Below, piece after piece: positions 1 to 13,399 of a stretch of DNA of 64,000 nt. The notes beneath the pieces are model-generated. The model saw only the letters and a program-made list of their open reading frames with translations, was not told where the DNA came from and ran no database searches. The stretch comes from Anthoceros angustus (lineage: Eukaryota; Streptophyta; Anthocerotopsida; Anthocerotales; Anthocerotaceae): the NCBI GenBank assembly GCA_010909165.1, contig MU008188.1, positions 558,001-622,000 on the forward strand, read 5' to 3'. Positions within the stretch are counted from its first letter, which is position 1; each line of letters begins with the position of its first letter. The position numbers were made by a program, and so were the translations under genes.

Positions 1-3000
1 GTCACGGTAGCCGCCGCCCGATGACCAAATCGCGGTGCAACCTCTCGCCTCGCGAACATGCTGCCGTCGCCGGCGGCGCATCGTGCGCCGGCCGCCCTTC
101 CTCCACTTGTGCGCCGTGCGGCCGGGCGACCATCCACCTCGCCGCCTCACCGATCGTGCCGATGGCCCGCGTCCACGCTCTCACGTCGGTAGCGCAAACT
201 CGAATGGATCATACTCACGCACACACAAGACTTGTGAGGCTCACCACAGGGCGCCGGCCGCAGCTTACATTTCCACCTGGATGCCCCATTGCATTTTCAC
301 CATGCCACATTGCTTACATTTCCGTGAGGCCACATAGCCCGCTCGTGCACCGTCGTTGTGGGCGGCGTATGCCTCCTTGAGCCGTACCCAAGCATGGCGT
401 GGGCAATGGAGACCGCCACTGTGCAATCCACCACGCAATCAGCGAGGTTTGAGAATTCATGGTGACCCGCGGATCGACGCCGCGCTGCGGTGACCACCTC
501 TCCCACTTGGTGCACCTCCACGGATATCGGCGTCAGCGCCTCCCAAGGTGGGTGCGCCAATCGGTTGATCACCGCCGCGGCAGCTTCCACCACCTTCCGT
601 TCGGACGGCTCGGTTGTCCATGGCGTCCCCACTCCTCCCCTCCCGCCCTCCTCGCGCCCCGCCGTCCGCGCATGTGCGGCGATCCTTCGCGTGGGCGCCT
701 TCCGGCGGCGTTTCGCCGGGGCAGTCACGGTAGCCGCGCTTGACCAATCGCCGGTGCAACCTCTCGCCTCGCGAACATCGTCGCGGCGGCGCATCGTCTT
801 TGCCCGGCCGCCCTTCCTCCATTCGTGCGGCTGCGGCCGGGCGACCCTCCACCTCGCCGCCTCGATCGTCGTGCGCGGTGGCGCGTCCGCCGCTCTCACA
901 GGTCGGCGCAAACTCGAATGGATCATACTGCACACACACAAGACTTGTGAGGCTCACCGAGCCGTGACATTTCAATGCCCCATTTACATTTCACCGGATG
1001 CCACATTGCTTGTTTCACCTTTGCCACATAGCCCGCTCGTACATCGTCGTTGTGGGCGGCGTCACGCCTCCTTGAGCCGTACCCAAGCATGGCGTGGGCA
1101 ATGGAGACCGCCACTGTGCAATCCACCACGCAATCAGCGAGGTTTGAGAATTCATGGTGACCCGCGGATCGACGCCGCGCTGCGGTGACCACCTCTCCCA
1201 CTTGGTGCACCTCCACGGATATCGGCGTCAGCGCCTCCCAAGGTGGGTGCGCCAATCGGTTGATCACCGCCGCGGCAGCTTCCCACCACCTTCCGTTCGG
1301 ACGGCTCGGTTGTCCATGGCGTCCCCACTCCTCCCCTCCCGCCCTCCTCGCGCCCCGCCGTCCGCGCATGTGGGCGATCACTCGTGGGCGCCGGCAGCGT
1401 TCCGCCTCCCGGGGGCAGTCACGGTAGCCGCCGCCCGATGACCAAATCGCGGTGCAACCTCCGGTCGCCTCGAACATGCTGCGTCGCCCGGGCATCGTCT
1501 TTGCCCGGCCGCCTTCCTCCCGCCCGGCTGCCTCGGCCGGGCGCCGCGACCCTCCACCTCGCCGCCTCCACGATCGTCGTGCGGTGGCAGCGTCCCGCCA
1601 CGCTCTCACAGGTAGCGCAAACTCGAATGGATCATACTCCACAAGACTTGTGAGGCTCACCACAGGCGCCGGCCGCAGCTTACATTTCCACCTGGATGCC
1701 CCATTGCTTACATTTCCACCTTTGGATGCCACATGCTTTCACCTTGTGTAGTCGCGGTCGTTGTGGGCGGCTGCCTCCCGAGCCGTGCCCAAGCATGGCC
1801 GTGGGCAATGGAACGCCGCTGTGCAATCCACCGCAATCAGCGAGGTTTGAGAATTCATGGCCTGCGGATGCGGCATCGCGCTGCAGGCGACCACCTGTCT
1901 CCACTTCGGTGCACCTCCACGAGATATCGGCGTCTGCGCCCCTCCCAAGGTGGGTGCGCCAATCGGTTGATCCGCCACCGCCGCGGCGACTTCCACACCA
2001 CCTTCCGTTCGGACGGCACGGGTTGTCCATGGCCTCTCCCACTCCTCCCCCCTCCGTCGTCGCCATGGCTCCCTTCCTGGCGCCCCTCCTCCTCCCTCCC
2101 CGCCTCCCGTTTCACGCACCATCATGGCGGGCATTGAATGTGCGGAATCATATGTCCACTTGCGGCCTCGGGATCGTGAGATCCCCAGCGGCGCCTTTCG
2201 CGCCGCCTTTCATTCGCACATTCCGCATCATCATAGCGTGGCGGCATATGGCATGTTTCACCACCTTCCGTCCGGCGTGTGCAGTGCGATGCCATGCGAG
2301 CTGCTACTCGGTTTCACCGTGCATTTTCAGCAAACATTGAATGTGCGATCGCGCCGCGCACACCTTAGCGATCCGCAACTTAGCGGCGGCACCTCTCCAC
2401 GGCCTCCTCGCGCCGTCTGCGGCATCCCGCCGCCCCTCAACCCTTACTTGCATTGGCGTTCACCATCATCGCTCCGCACCATCACGCCATTCCCAACGCA
2501 ACCACCATTACAATTTTGTGCCTTCACGGCCGGCATGGTTACCGCTTCCGCCTCGCTTTTCGCATCCACCTACTCGAACATGGTTCTCTCGCGGTTGATA
2601 TCCGGAACAACGCTCCGTCTTCTCATTCCATTCCATTTCTCCATACCGCACGAAATCAACCAATTCATAATACCTCATAGGCCACCTCTCCACAGGTCGG
2701 TGAGCAAACTCGAATGGATCATACTCACACACACAAGACTTGTGAGGCTCCAACCCGACCGCGCAATGCTTACATTCCGCGATGCCCCATTGCATTTCCT
2801 GTGGATGCCACATTGCTTACATTTCACATAGGCCACATAGCCCGCTGTGCACAGCCGGTCGTTGTGGGCGGACGCCTCCTTGAGCCGTGCAAAGCATGGC
2901 CGTGGGCAATGGAGACGCGCTGTGCAATCCACCACGCAATCAGCGAGGTTTGAGAATACATTCATGGCCACGCAGATCACGCGCCAGCGCTGCGGTGACC

Positions 3001-3775
3001 ACCTCTGTCTCCACTTGTGCACCTCCACGGATATCGGCGTCTGCGCCCCTCCCAAGGTGGGTGCGCCAATCGGTTGATCACCGACTTCCCACCACCTTCC
3101 GCCGGCGTTGCTCACGGTTGTCCATGGCCTCCACTCCTCCCCTCCCCTCCCCTCCTGGCTCCCTTCCGCCCCGCACCTCCTCCTCCATCGCCTCCCGTTT
3201 GAGCACCATCATGGCGGGCATTGAATGTGCACGGAATCATATGTCCACTTGCACGGCCTCGATCGTCGAGATCCCCAGCGGCGCCGCCATTCGCCGCCTT
3301 TCATTCGCACATTCCGCATCATCATAGCGTGGCGATATGCGCGACATGTTTCACACCTTCCGCCGTCCGGCGTGTGCAGTGCGATGCCATGCGAGCTACA
3401 TGCGGCCTCGGTTCTGCCGTGAATTTTCAGCATTGAATGTGCGATCGCGCACGCATCGCACACCTTAGCGATCCGCAACTTAGCGGACTCCGGACGTCTG
3501 CGACCATCTGCGAAGCCGCCGCCCTCCAACTGCTGGCGTTCGGCTCCGCCGCACCATCACGCCATTCCCAACCGCAACCACCATTACAATTTTGTGCCTT
3601 CACGGCACGCGGTTACGCTTCCGCCTCGCACTCGCATCCACCAAGTACGCCATAACATGGTTCTCCGTCGCGGTTGATATCACGGAACAACGCTCCGTCT
3701 TCTCATTCCATTCCATTTCTCCATACCGAAATCAACCAATTCATAATACCTCATAGGCCACCTCTCACGGTCGGT
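1..3775. repeat. GC-rich tandem array, two 0.7-kb and two 1.1-kb units
   Basis: The landmark AAACTCGAATGGATCATAC recurs at about 196, 910, 1619 and 2706, giving spacings of about 714, 709 and 1087 bases. Other shared blocks recur in step, for example GTGCGCCAATCGGTTGATC near 549, 1247, 1955 and 3061. The last two units are longer because they share an extra segment (compare 2131-2680 with 3213-3755). Copies differ by many 1-5 base indels. Open frames here are short, overlap on both strands and match nothing I recognise, so I treat the array as non-coding. The left edge is cut by the window. Confidence 0.85.
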
Positions 3776-4489
3776 GGCACTCGATGCGTGCACATGGGAA
3801 AACCAAATCCTAAGGTCGTCCAGTTCGGCACCTCTCCTTTCGGTACCTCTTCCATCCGGCAAGCGAACACTTGGTGCATGAAAATGTGGCACTCCACGGT
3901 CGGTAGGCACTCTCGCGATAATTTGTCCACCGCCACTCCATCCGGTCCGTCCCTCGGGGCAGTCGTCTGAGGCAAGTTTCTGGATAGCCCTCTGTCGCGG
4001 ACACGGCTTTGATGGTCCTCCACAAATGCCAAGAACTCGGACAGCTCCCGGTTGATGGGAACCATAGGCCACGCGAGAATGTACTCGCCGAGCTTTGCAT
4101 CTCCCATTCCTCCGCCGCCCTTCCTCCGCCCCCCCTCCGCACATGGCCGTGCCCGCAAACATGCGCATCCGGCGTGATTTGCGGTCATCTGGCATGGCTC
4201 CGACTACCTACTCACTGGCCACACTCTTCAAGCGCAACCGCCACCGAACACACCAACCCACAGGCGCCGCCTCGCTCATCGCCGGCGATCTTGTGTTCCT
4301 CATCCTCCTCCACGGCACGGGCGTCGGGCGCGTTGCCCACCACACCACCGCCACCGGCCGCGCCTTCCTTGCACGTAATGCGCACCCTGTTTCCCTTCCG
4401 ACCACCAGCGGCGTCCCTTCCATCCCTTCTCCGCAGGTTCGGACGCCCGCGGACCCACGCGGTGGCACCATCTGTCAAACCAACTCCTT
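3776..4489. other. GC-rich spacer without recognisable genes
   Basis: This stretch links the 0.7/1.1-kb array to the 190-base array. It is CCG/CCA rich and carries overlapping open frames on both strands with no domain I can name. I see no tandem structure and no coding gene. Confidence 0.5.
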
Positions 4490-5575
4490 TTTCCCGTGAA
4501 CATGTCTACCTGATCTTTGTGTCATGGCGCAATCCATCTTTGTGCATCGTGAAGCATGTTCGCGGTACTATGACACATATAGGTCATCGCATCTACATAG
4601 AAAAACCTATCATAACCCAAGGAAAAGGTGCACATGGCATGCACAGGTATGTATGCATCATGCATGGTTCCCATGTGATGCGTGAACATGTCTACCTAGA
4701 TCTTTGTGTCATGGCGCAATCCATCTATCTGCATCGTGCATGTTCGCGGTACTATGACACATATAGGTCATCGCATCTACATAGAAAAACCTAAACACCA
4801 TAACCCAAGGAAAAGGTGCACATGGCATGCACATGGTATGTATGCATGATGCATGGTTGCAATGTGATGCACGTGAACATGTCTACCTAGATGCTGTGCC
4901 ATGGCGCAATCCATCTATTTGCATCGTGACGTATGTTCGGCACGGTACTATGACACATATATAGGTCATCGCATCTACATAGAAAAAACCTAAACACCAT
5001 AACCCAAGGAAAAGGTGCACATGGCATGCACATGGTATGTATGCATGATGCATGGTTGCCATGTGATGCACGTGAACATGTCTACCTACATGCTGTGTCA
5101 TAGCGCAAACCATCTTTCTGCATCGTGATGTATATATGGCACGGTACTATGACACATATATAGGTCATCGCATCTACATAGAAAAACCTAAACACCATAA
5201 CCCAAGGAAAAGCACATGGCATGCAAGGTATGTATGCATGATGCATGGTTGCATGTGATGCGTGAACATGTCTCTACCTAGATCTTGTGTCACGGCTATC
5301 TATCGCATCGTGAACATGTTGGCGCGGTACTATGACACATATATAGGTCGCATCTACATAGAAAAACCTAAACACCATAACCCAAGGAAAAGGTACACAT
5401 GGCATGCACATGGTATGTATGCATGGCATGGTTCATGTGATGCACGTGAACATGTCTACCTAGATCTTGTGTCATGGCGCAATCCATCTATGCATCGTGA
5501 AGCATGTTCGGTACTATGACACATATATAGGTCATCGCATCTACATAGAAAAACCTAAACATGAAGGACCATGTA
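4490..5575. repeat. Tandem array of about 190-base units
   Basis: The block CATAACCCAAGGAAAAG recurs at 4611, 4799, 4998, 5196 and 5376, so the period is 180-199 bases. Each unit also holds a GTGAACATGTCTACCTAGAT block, an ACTATGACACATATAGGTCA block and alternating ATGCATG-type purine/pyrimidine runs. About five and a half copies are present. The same family reappears in inverted orientation at 13.6-14.4 kb. No coding content is evident. Confidence 0.88.
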
Positions 5576-6480
5576 ATGCATAAATATCATTTGTTCAAGG
5601 CCAAGGACAAGTATGATAATAATAAACCCAAAGTGTCCTTGGGTGTGAGGTGTACGTGATTCAACTGTTTCCTTGGTCTTGACATCGCGAGAAACATGTC
5701 TATATATGTGGCTTCCTACCCATTCATTATTCGATTGTAGAAGTTTGTTTGCATGGAAGGCATCCATACGCCCCCATGCACAAGCGACAAGGTCTTCTCT
5801 TCTTTCTCTCTATGACCTTTGGGATCCGCATTTCATGGGAGCCTCGGTCCAACCCTTGCTACGTGTTTCCCGGTCTTGACTTAGCGAACATGTTGGCATA
5901 CCACTTGCCATATGCCATGTTTTCAAGGTGCATGTGATGTGGCTGTGCATTGAATGTATGGCATGCACATGGTGTATGCATGATGTATGGTTGGCATGGT
6001 GTGTAGACATGCCTAGGTAGATCTTTGTGTCATGCCACAATGAATCCATGTGCATCGTGATGCATGTGGCATCGTACCATACACATATGTAGTGTTGCGA
6101 ATATATATCGAATACTGAACAACATAACCCAATGAAAAGGGCGAGTACGTTGTTTATCGCATACATATCATTTGTTCAAGGCCAAGGACAAGTAGGTTTT
6201 AAATAGACCTATAGTGTACCAGTGAGGTGCACGTGATTCAACTTTGTTTCCTTGGTCTTGTTGACCGAACATGTCTATATATGTGGCACCCTACCCATTC
6301 ATTCTTGGATTGTAGAAGTTTGTGCATGGAAGGCATCCATACTTGCCATGCACCTTGTCTTCTTTCTCTTGTGACCTTTGGGATCCATGGGGCGTTAGGC
6401 AACCAACTTGATCGTGGCGCCTTGGTCAAATGCAGCTTGCTTCTCTCTGAATGGACCATTGTTCATGTGTTCATATAACG
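5576..6480. repeat. Tandem pair with a 0.58-kb period, second copy partial
   Basis: The block CATTTGTTCAAGGCCAAGGA occurs at 5588 and about 6169, and the sequence after each copy (CATGTCTATATATGTGGC, then a CCCATTCATT block) is shared. The second copy is truncated near 6480. The left part of each unit belongs to the 190-base family. The sequence matches, in reverse, the stretch at about 13.43-13.60 kb. Confidence 0.75.
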
Positions 6481-7153
6481 AATATGCACCTCCTTCATTA
6501 TCATTGTCATTCGAGGAGGGAGGCGGCGAGGAGGCAAGCCTGCGTCATCTTGTATCGCAAGTGCATTGTGTTATATGCGGTCGTTCGTCCATTCATTCAA
6601 CCTCGTCAATTGCATTCAACATGCAATTGCCATGTTCCGCATGTTATGCATTTCACCAATGTAAGGCATTATGATTCATGAAATTTATTTAGGCATTTTC
6701 GCCTGATTCATAGCACATTGTAGGTATTCGCATTTTAGGCATTGTTGGTTGTGGTCGGCATTTTCGGCTTTTGGTTTGTTGGGTGGGGTGGTTGCGGTTG
6801 GGGTTGCTGGTGTGGGTTGGCGGGTTGGCGGGTGGGGCGGTTTGTCTGGTGGGGCGGGCCTTGGCGGGTGGGGCATCTGGGCGGGGCAACCATGCCATCG
6901 AAAAATGTGAAGTGCGGATGGGCTGCGTTGGCGGGTTGGCGGGTTGGCGGGCGTAAGCGGGAGGACCCCTGGCGGGATGGTGAGGATGTGGGGTGACCAG
7001 ACAAATCTCCATGAGGCCGGGAAGGCCAAGGCAACCATGCCATCGAAAAATGTGAAGTGCGGATGGGCTGCGTTGGCGAGCCAATATGGGCCATGTCACG
7101 GATTTTATGGCAAGCAATATGGGATGGACTTCATGAGCGACCGCAGAACATGG
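6481..7153. other. Gene-free stretch with a G-rich tract
   Basis: 6481-6760 shows no feature. From about 6765 to 6970 the plus strand is a dense run of GGTTGGCGGGTTGGCGGG-type sequence with many GGG runs, so a G-quadruplex is plausible. A 48-base block starting GCAACCATGCCATCGAAAAA occurs at about 6886 and again near 7030. I see no gene. Confidence 0.6.
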
Positions 7154-9300
7154 CGGACTACGGAAGGGATATTAATGCATAGCCGATGGTGCATAGAATA
7201 TGGCGGATGCCTAAAAGGCATGAGGTAGGATGTCCGGATGGTTGTGCAGCGTGCGGGCAAACGCTGTCGGCTCGCTACGCACCTCCCACGTTGTGACCGC
7301 TCGCGCAGCCATGGACATCGGATGCCAATTGCATTTGAATAAGCAAGGGGCACAATGAATTGTTCCACAACGTCATTGGTGCGGTCCGGACACCAATGCT
7401 CGGGCCAGTTGATTAGCGCGCTTCCACACCATAGTTTATTACATATCGGACCCAATATGTTATTGGGACACGTCATATGCAGATCTTATGTGGCGGAAGG
7501 AACCATGATCCGGGACCACGGTGGCATGTTTGGCCCGGCCGCGGAAGTCAAAGCGATCCACTATGTCATGTCCGCAACCAGGTGAGAGGAAGGATCGGCA
7601 ACGCGCGATGAGGGTGTTGAGTGGCGGTATGCGGCTGCAAGATGGGGCGGTAGCGGTACGCGTGTGGAGAGTTTTGCAGCCACATAGTCGCAATGCACGC
7701 ATATCGTGAGCACCAGCGCTCCATAACGAATCGTCGCCCATGCCGTGCCCGGCGTATGTCGAGGCGGGGACGAGGAATATCGTCAATGATTTCAGTTTCC
7801 TTGGCAACCCACTCACTTGACCAGCGCAATGCTTGCGGGCATCACGCCATCGATCTCCTTCCACATGCGCGCGTCCGTCCCCGGCGCGCCACATTGGTTG
7901 GCGGTGCGATGGGCCAAGCGGCCAAGCGCGGGTCTTACAGCACCATGGCGTCTAGGAAGACACGTGAGCATTGCACCTCTCAACCGGGCAGCACGAGGAA
8001 GAAATTGTGGGCACACAATTCTTGCTCGCACGAAGGAGAAGACGGATCGCCAAGAATATGCCCCCATGTAAGGTCATCGGCCGATCGCTCCCCTCCGGAT
8101 GCGAGGCGGCCTTCGGACGCCGCCATCGCGCCGTTCGCGCACCGCGCGGGCGTGCGCCGCGAGGCGGCGCACCTCTTCACGGCGGCGTCGATCCCAGCGG
8201 CGCGGACTACGGAAGGGATATTAATGCATAGCCGATGGTGCATAGAATATGGCGGATGCCTAAAAGGCATGATGGTAGTAGGATGTCCGGATGGTTGCGG
8301 TGCGGGGCACACCGCAACGCTTGCCTTTCTCGAGCGCACCTCCCACTGGTGACCTCGCTCGGCGCCCATGACATCGGATGCCGGGCATTTGAATAAGCAA
8401 GGGGCACAATGAATTGTTCCACAACGTCATTGGTGCGGTCCGGACACCAATGCTCGGAGGCGGGCGATAGCATCATTCGCTTTCCAATAGTTTGTTAAGA
8501 TATCGGACCCAATATGTTATTGGGACACATCTGTCACATCTTCGCAAGTGTGACGCGGAAGGAACCATGATCGCCGGGACCACGGTATGTTTGGCGGCTA
8601 CGGCGCGGAAGTCAAACGCGCGATCCACTATGTCATGTCCCGCTGCAGAACCGGTGAGAGAGGAAGGATGCGGCAACGCGATGAGGGTGTTGAGTGGCAG
8701 CGCGCATCGCTGCAAGATGGGGCGGCGCGTTGCAACGTGTGGAGAGTTTTGCAGCCACATAGGCTGCGCAACGCATATCGTGAGCCAAAACATTGCCGGG
8801 CCATACATCAATCGTCATGCGGTGCCGGTATGTCGGGCGGGGCCACGGAGGAATATCGTCAATGATTTCGCTTTCCTTGGCTGCGACCCCCTCCCCGAAC
8901 CGCGCGCAATGCTTGCGAGCATGGCGGCCATCGATCTCCTTCCTGGCCGCGCGTCGTCCCACCGCCGAGGCGCTCGCGTTATTGGCGGGCGGTGTGAAGC
9001 GCGGTCTTCCACAGCACCATGGCGTCTGAAGACAACGTGAGCATTGCACCTCTCAACCGCCAGGCGGCACGAGGAAGAAATTGTGGGCACAATTCTTGCT
9101 CGCACGAAGCGAAGACGGCGGATCGCGGAATATGCCCCCATGTAAGGTCATCGATCGCATCCCCTCCGGATAGGCGGCCTTTGGTGGGCCCCGCATCGCC
9201 GGTTCGCGCACCCGAGCCGGGCGTAATTGCGCCGGGCGGCGCGCACTCCAGCGTGATGCCCATATCGCGCGGCTCGCCTCGGCCGCCATCGTCGGATCGC
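7154..9300. repeat. Tandem pair of 1.05-kb units
   Basis: The block CGGACTACGGAAGGGATATT occurs at 7154 and 8203. Shared landmarks follow in the same order in both units: CAATATGTTATTGGGACAC, GGACCACGGT, GCGCAATGCTTGCG, CTTGCTCGCACGAAG and ATGCCCCCATGTAAGGTCAT. The copies are diverged by short indels and substitutions. The open frames overlap on both strands and have no recognisable domain. Confidence 0.82.
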
Positions 9301-12300
9301 CGGAGGTTCAACGTGGGCGTCCCGGTGGCCCATCCACATATGGCGGAGAATGGGTGGGCGGATCATCGCATCCGCCGCACGGGGGGAGGATGGAGACGGC
9401 GCAGTGAGCGGGCGCCTCCTGCGGGCGCGTTGGGACAATCCCATTCACGCGCTCGGAATCACGCTGCCGGTATAGGCCCGGAAGAAGCAAAAGAGGCCGC
9501 GCTCGGATGGCGAGCGGCGCGCTCACAAAGGCTAGACAAGGCTTGCAAGGCGAACAACATTGTTGGGGTGCGAGCTCTATTAAGCTGCCGTGATCGAGCT
9601 GAGCCTACGTGATTGCATCGCGCCCAAGTCCGGTGTATCGGCGACATTCTGTCAATTCCCCGTGCCGCGTCACAGTCTTGTGGTGATGCAAATCTGCATA
9701 CAGGGGCGTGGGCAGCAATTTACACCTCTGCATTGCGGAGTGCGAGGGGAGGCGCGGCGTCGCCCTTGAGGTTTACGATTGGGTCGGAGGAGGAAGAAGT
9801 GGATGTCACCGATGGGATGGAGGCGGGCGGTGGCGGTGGTCGTGGTCGCTGGAGGAGAGTTCAACAACGCCGTCGTCGGCATCCCCGACCTTGAGGCACC
9901 CGCGCATCCCACCTCGACCTCGGGACATGTGGGAGGAGGCACAATTTCCTCTCCCCAGGCCAGCAGCAGCGGCCAGCGCCAGCTGTGGTGGGGCTGCGCA
10001 CGTGGGCGGGCGGGCGGGCGGGCGGGCGGGGCCCGCAGCGTGCCCGTTCATGGAAGCGCCTCGCGGAGCGGAGCGGAAGAGGCTCACTGCATGGCAACGG
10101 ACCTTCTTAGTTGTGGAAGAGCTCCGGACACACCACCGCAGGTGGGAAGGCGCGTGCGGCCGGGTGAATCGGCGCCAGAGGAGGTTCTTTCTTGAAATTT
10201 TGGGTCACTTGCGGAGAAGGCAATGGCGAATGGCGGGCGAGATGCGGGCGCTCTTGCAAGGCAACATCTTGTGGAGGCGCGGTACGAACTCGGCGAAGGG
10301 CTCGCCGCATCCGATGGTGCAAGGCATGGACGGCCGGAAATGTTCGACACGCCACCATCCGGGGTTCTTCGCCGCGCGCGTCTCCACCGGGCTGGTCCGC
10401 CTTCGAGACATACGCGACCGCTGACCTTCGATCCATGACGGCGGAAGAGTTGCGTGACGGAATAGCACCAACTTGAGGTTCGCGATGGATGAGGAGAGAT
10501 GCTCCGCACCGCCACCGCGCAGGTCGCTTCGAGGCGGCGAGGCGGCGGAGAAAGGGCGGCGAGCCGCGCTTATGGCATTCCCGCGGCGGAGGCGCGATGC
10601 CGCATGCTGCGGTTTTGATGACCGAGAAGGCTCAGATGCCGTCCGAGCGGGCGGGGCGGCGATTCGAGGACATCCTAACCCTCGGTGAGCGGCCGTCATG
10701 CCATTATTTGCATGGTGCCTCGATGGGGTTGAACGACGGCTTGGTGATTGCAGTTGAGGCGGGCATGGAGTGCCAACAACTGCTCGACAATTTCCGCGGC
10801 GGGGAGGGACCTTTCCACCGCTTAGAGTGCGATCGCACTGCACGGGACATCGTGATGTAGTCCACGAGGTTGGAGCGATGGGCCGGGCCTACGGACGGTG
10901 CATCGAGGCTGGAAGCAGTGAGTCGCCGTCATTTGTGGACGGCGTGTTCGAACGCAACGTTCGCGGTGCTACATTACCACATCGCCACGAGTGCATCCGA
11001 CCCCTGACGCAACATGGTAAGATATTTGGTCATTGATGCAAAATGTGCAGTCGACGGCAGCGGATGCCTCCTTGCGAGCCATGTTCTTGAGCTCTACATC
11101 TGTGGCAAATGGCATTGAGGTGAGTCGTCCCATGACATTTGCCACACTCGCGCCGCACTAGGGAGCCAAAAGGATGGCGTGCACAAGGAGTGGAAGGATG
11201 CGGGCCGCAGAGAGGGCGTTGAAGAGGGCTTTTAAGGCGGATATGTTGACAACCACCCACTCATGGCCATCCTCCAAGAAGCGCGGGGCTCGGCGGGCGA
11301 AGAGGAGGCGGCGATTTCATCGGCCGTTGGTCGATGGCGGCGGGCTCCGGATTTTTCAAGCATGTGGCCGACAAGCCCTCGCATGTCAGGGGCGGCGGTG
11401 GCGCGCTCGGAAGAAGGTGTGACCGCTTTTATTCACCGAGTGCTGCGTTGGCGGGTGGGTGGGAGAGGGTTCCGGCATGTGGTGCACACCGACAAGAGGG
11501 CCATGTTGGAGTGTCTAGGGAGTGCGTTTGAGAGTGTCACCAAGTTCTTCACCGCCACGCATGGATGCAGGCGCGTTCTGGCGGAGTGAGATTCGAGGCG
11601 TGCTTGCGCTTAGAGAAATGTTCGTCGAGAGATGTCATTCGGCGATAGAGCGCTGTTCACCTTCATCACACGAGTTTACTTGGCGCGATGCCAATGGTGG
11701 TCGGGCAAGTTCCCCGCATTTGGGCGCCTCGAGGGGCGTGCTCGCACTCTCCCGCTCTGTCTCAAGCTCGTGATGGCCACGCGGTGGCGGCCATCCGCAT
11801 GAACTCCGTGTATGGGAACGCTTGAAAGGCCGGCCTCGAGTCGGACTGCGTTTCATTAGAGGCAAGTGGTTTTGTTGTGTTTGTCGGCCCCGCACAAGAG
11901 GGCACTAATGTGAAGAGACTTTGAGCTGTCACTCACTTTCTTTGCGATGGCGGATCACGAAAATGGAAACAGCGCACCCATGTGGAGCAGGCGCCTCGAC
12001 GTGAATTGCTTTCCGTCACCAATTGAGAATGGATGCGAAACAAGGTCGGGCGCAATAATACGGAAACCGTAGGGTTGGCGGTGGCATGCGGGCCAGTCGA
12101 ATGGCGGAACGAAGTGCACGCCGAGGTTCCAATCGGCGCGCCCGACAATCACAATGGGCAAATGGAAAGAGGTGCAAGGTTTTGAGGCGGAAGGTCTTCC
12201 ATGGAGCGTGCACGATGGCGCATCGCGAGGGTGGTGCAACGCCGAGCAAGGTTGTTGTCATTGCGACAATCCGGGTGGACAGCTCAAAGTTTTCTTGGCC

Positions 12301-12890
12301 GGATCTCAGCGACGCGGAGAAGAAGACAAGCTGCAGAAGTGTGACGTGGAAGTGCGGTCAGGTTCCGTCAGGTGCTCCTCGGGATGAGACAGGCGGTAGC
12401 CACGCATTCAGTGCCGGTGAGGTCTTGGGCATGACGCCGAGGAGTTTGGTGCGTGTGGAAGACGGGATGCGGCGCGTCTGCGGATGCGGAGGAAGGCGCT
12501 TTGGTGCATCATCTGGGTGAGCCCACTCGCACGCACACCATCCGTCGTGCACTGCCGTGCCTTATGCGGTGGGAGGAAGGTCCTTGAATGTCAGTGGAGG
12601 CGGGCGGCGACGGGAGGAGAGGCGCAGGAATGGCCTCAAGGAGGTGCATTTTTTATTGCGGCGCCGCAATCACCGGAGGCATAGCGTGAACTTGCACAGG
12701 GTGGCGATGGCGGCAGTGCTGCTCATAATAGCAATGGCCGCGATCGCGAGTGGAAGAGTGGTTGTGGAATGGCGGTAGGAAGGCGGGGTGTCGCGGTGGT
12801 GTAATCGGTCCAAAGCCACGAATTTGCTCTCGTAGTGGTCGTGGTCCAAAGCACAACGACTTGGTGTTTCGTTTTCATGTCAGATCATGT
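9301..12890. other. Long GC-rich region without recognisable genes
   Basis: About 3.6 kb of GC-rich sequence lies between two repeat blocks. It holds many overlapping open frames of 60-240 codons on both strands, as expected when GC-rich DNA lacks stops by chance. None shows a domain, a plausible splice structure or a conserved motif. A short GGGC run lies at 10006-10029. It may be decayed transposon core sequence, since it lies between the inverted arms at 4.5-6.5 and 13.4-14.4 kb. Confidence 0.45.
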
Positions 12891-12911
12891 CGAACTAGTC
12901 CTCGACGGCCC

Positions 12912-12945
12912 AATGACGAAAACAACATCAGTTGTTTTCGTCATT
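12912..12945. repeat. Perfect 15-bp inverted repeat with a 4-nt loop
   Basis: AATGACGAAAACAAC at 12912-12926 is followed by ATCA and then its exact reverse complement at 12931-12945. This would form a strong cruciform or RNA hairpin. It has no trailing T-run and no neighbouring gene, so I do not call it a terminator. Confidence 0.85.
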
Positions 12946-13399
12946 CGACTAGATACATGATATTTTCTTGACGTCAAAGGCCAAGGACTAAAATGTAATC
13001 TGGATTGACGAATGGTCCGAATGTAAGGTCCGATTCATGTGTAGGAAGAAAATCCATTTCCCAACTACACGGTACTTGCCTATCCGCCGCCCGCCTATAT
13101 ATCGAAGACAAGGCCTTCCCTTTGGACCATCCCGTCATGAAAGGGAAAATACTCATTGGCCTTTGGAGCTTTCACATTGGCAATGAAGGGAACAAAACTC
13201 CTTGGCCTTTGCACCAATATGTCAATCAATGAATGGAAGGAAGACCTTGGCCTTTGGACCAAACCGAGAATCACCAAATGAAACGAAGTACCTATGCGAC
13301 CATTGCGGCAGCAGCTTGCGGCGCATAGGTGCGCCCATTGCGACAACCACACGACGGCCTCCCACTAGACAATGCGGTTCCCAAAGGTGAGAAGAGGGA

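Noticed and set aside
12912-12945. Hairpin as a transcription terminator
   Set aside because: It has no T-run after the stem and no neighbouring gene, and such terminators do not operate for plant nuclear genes.
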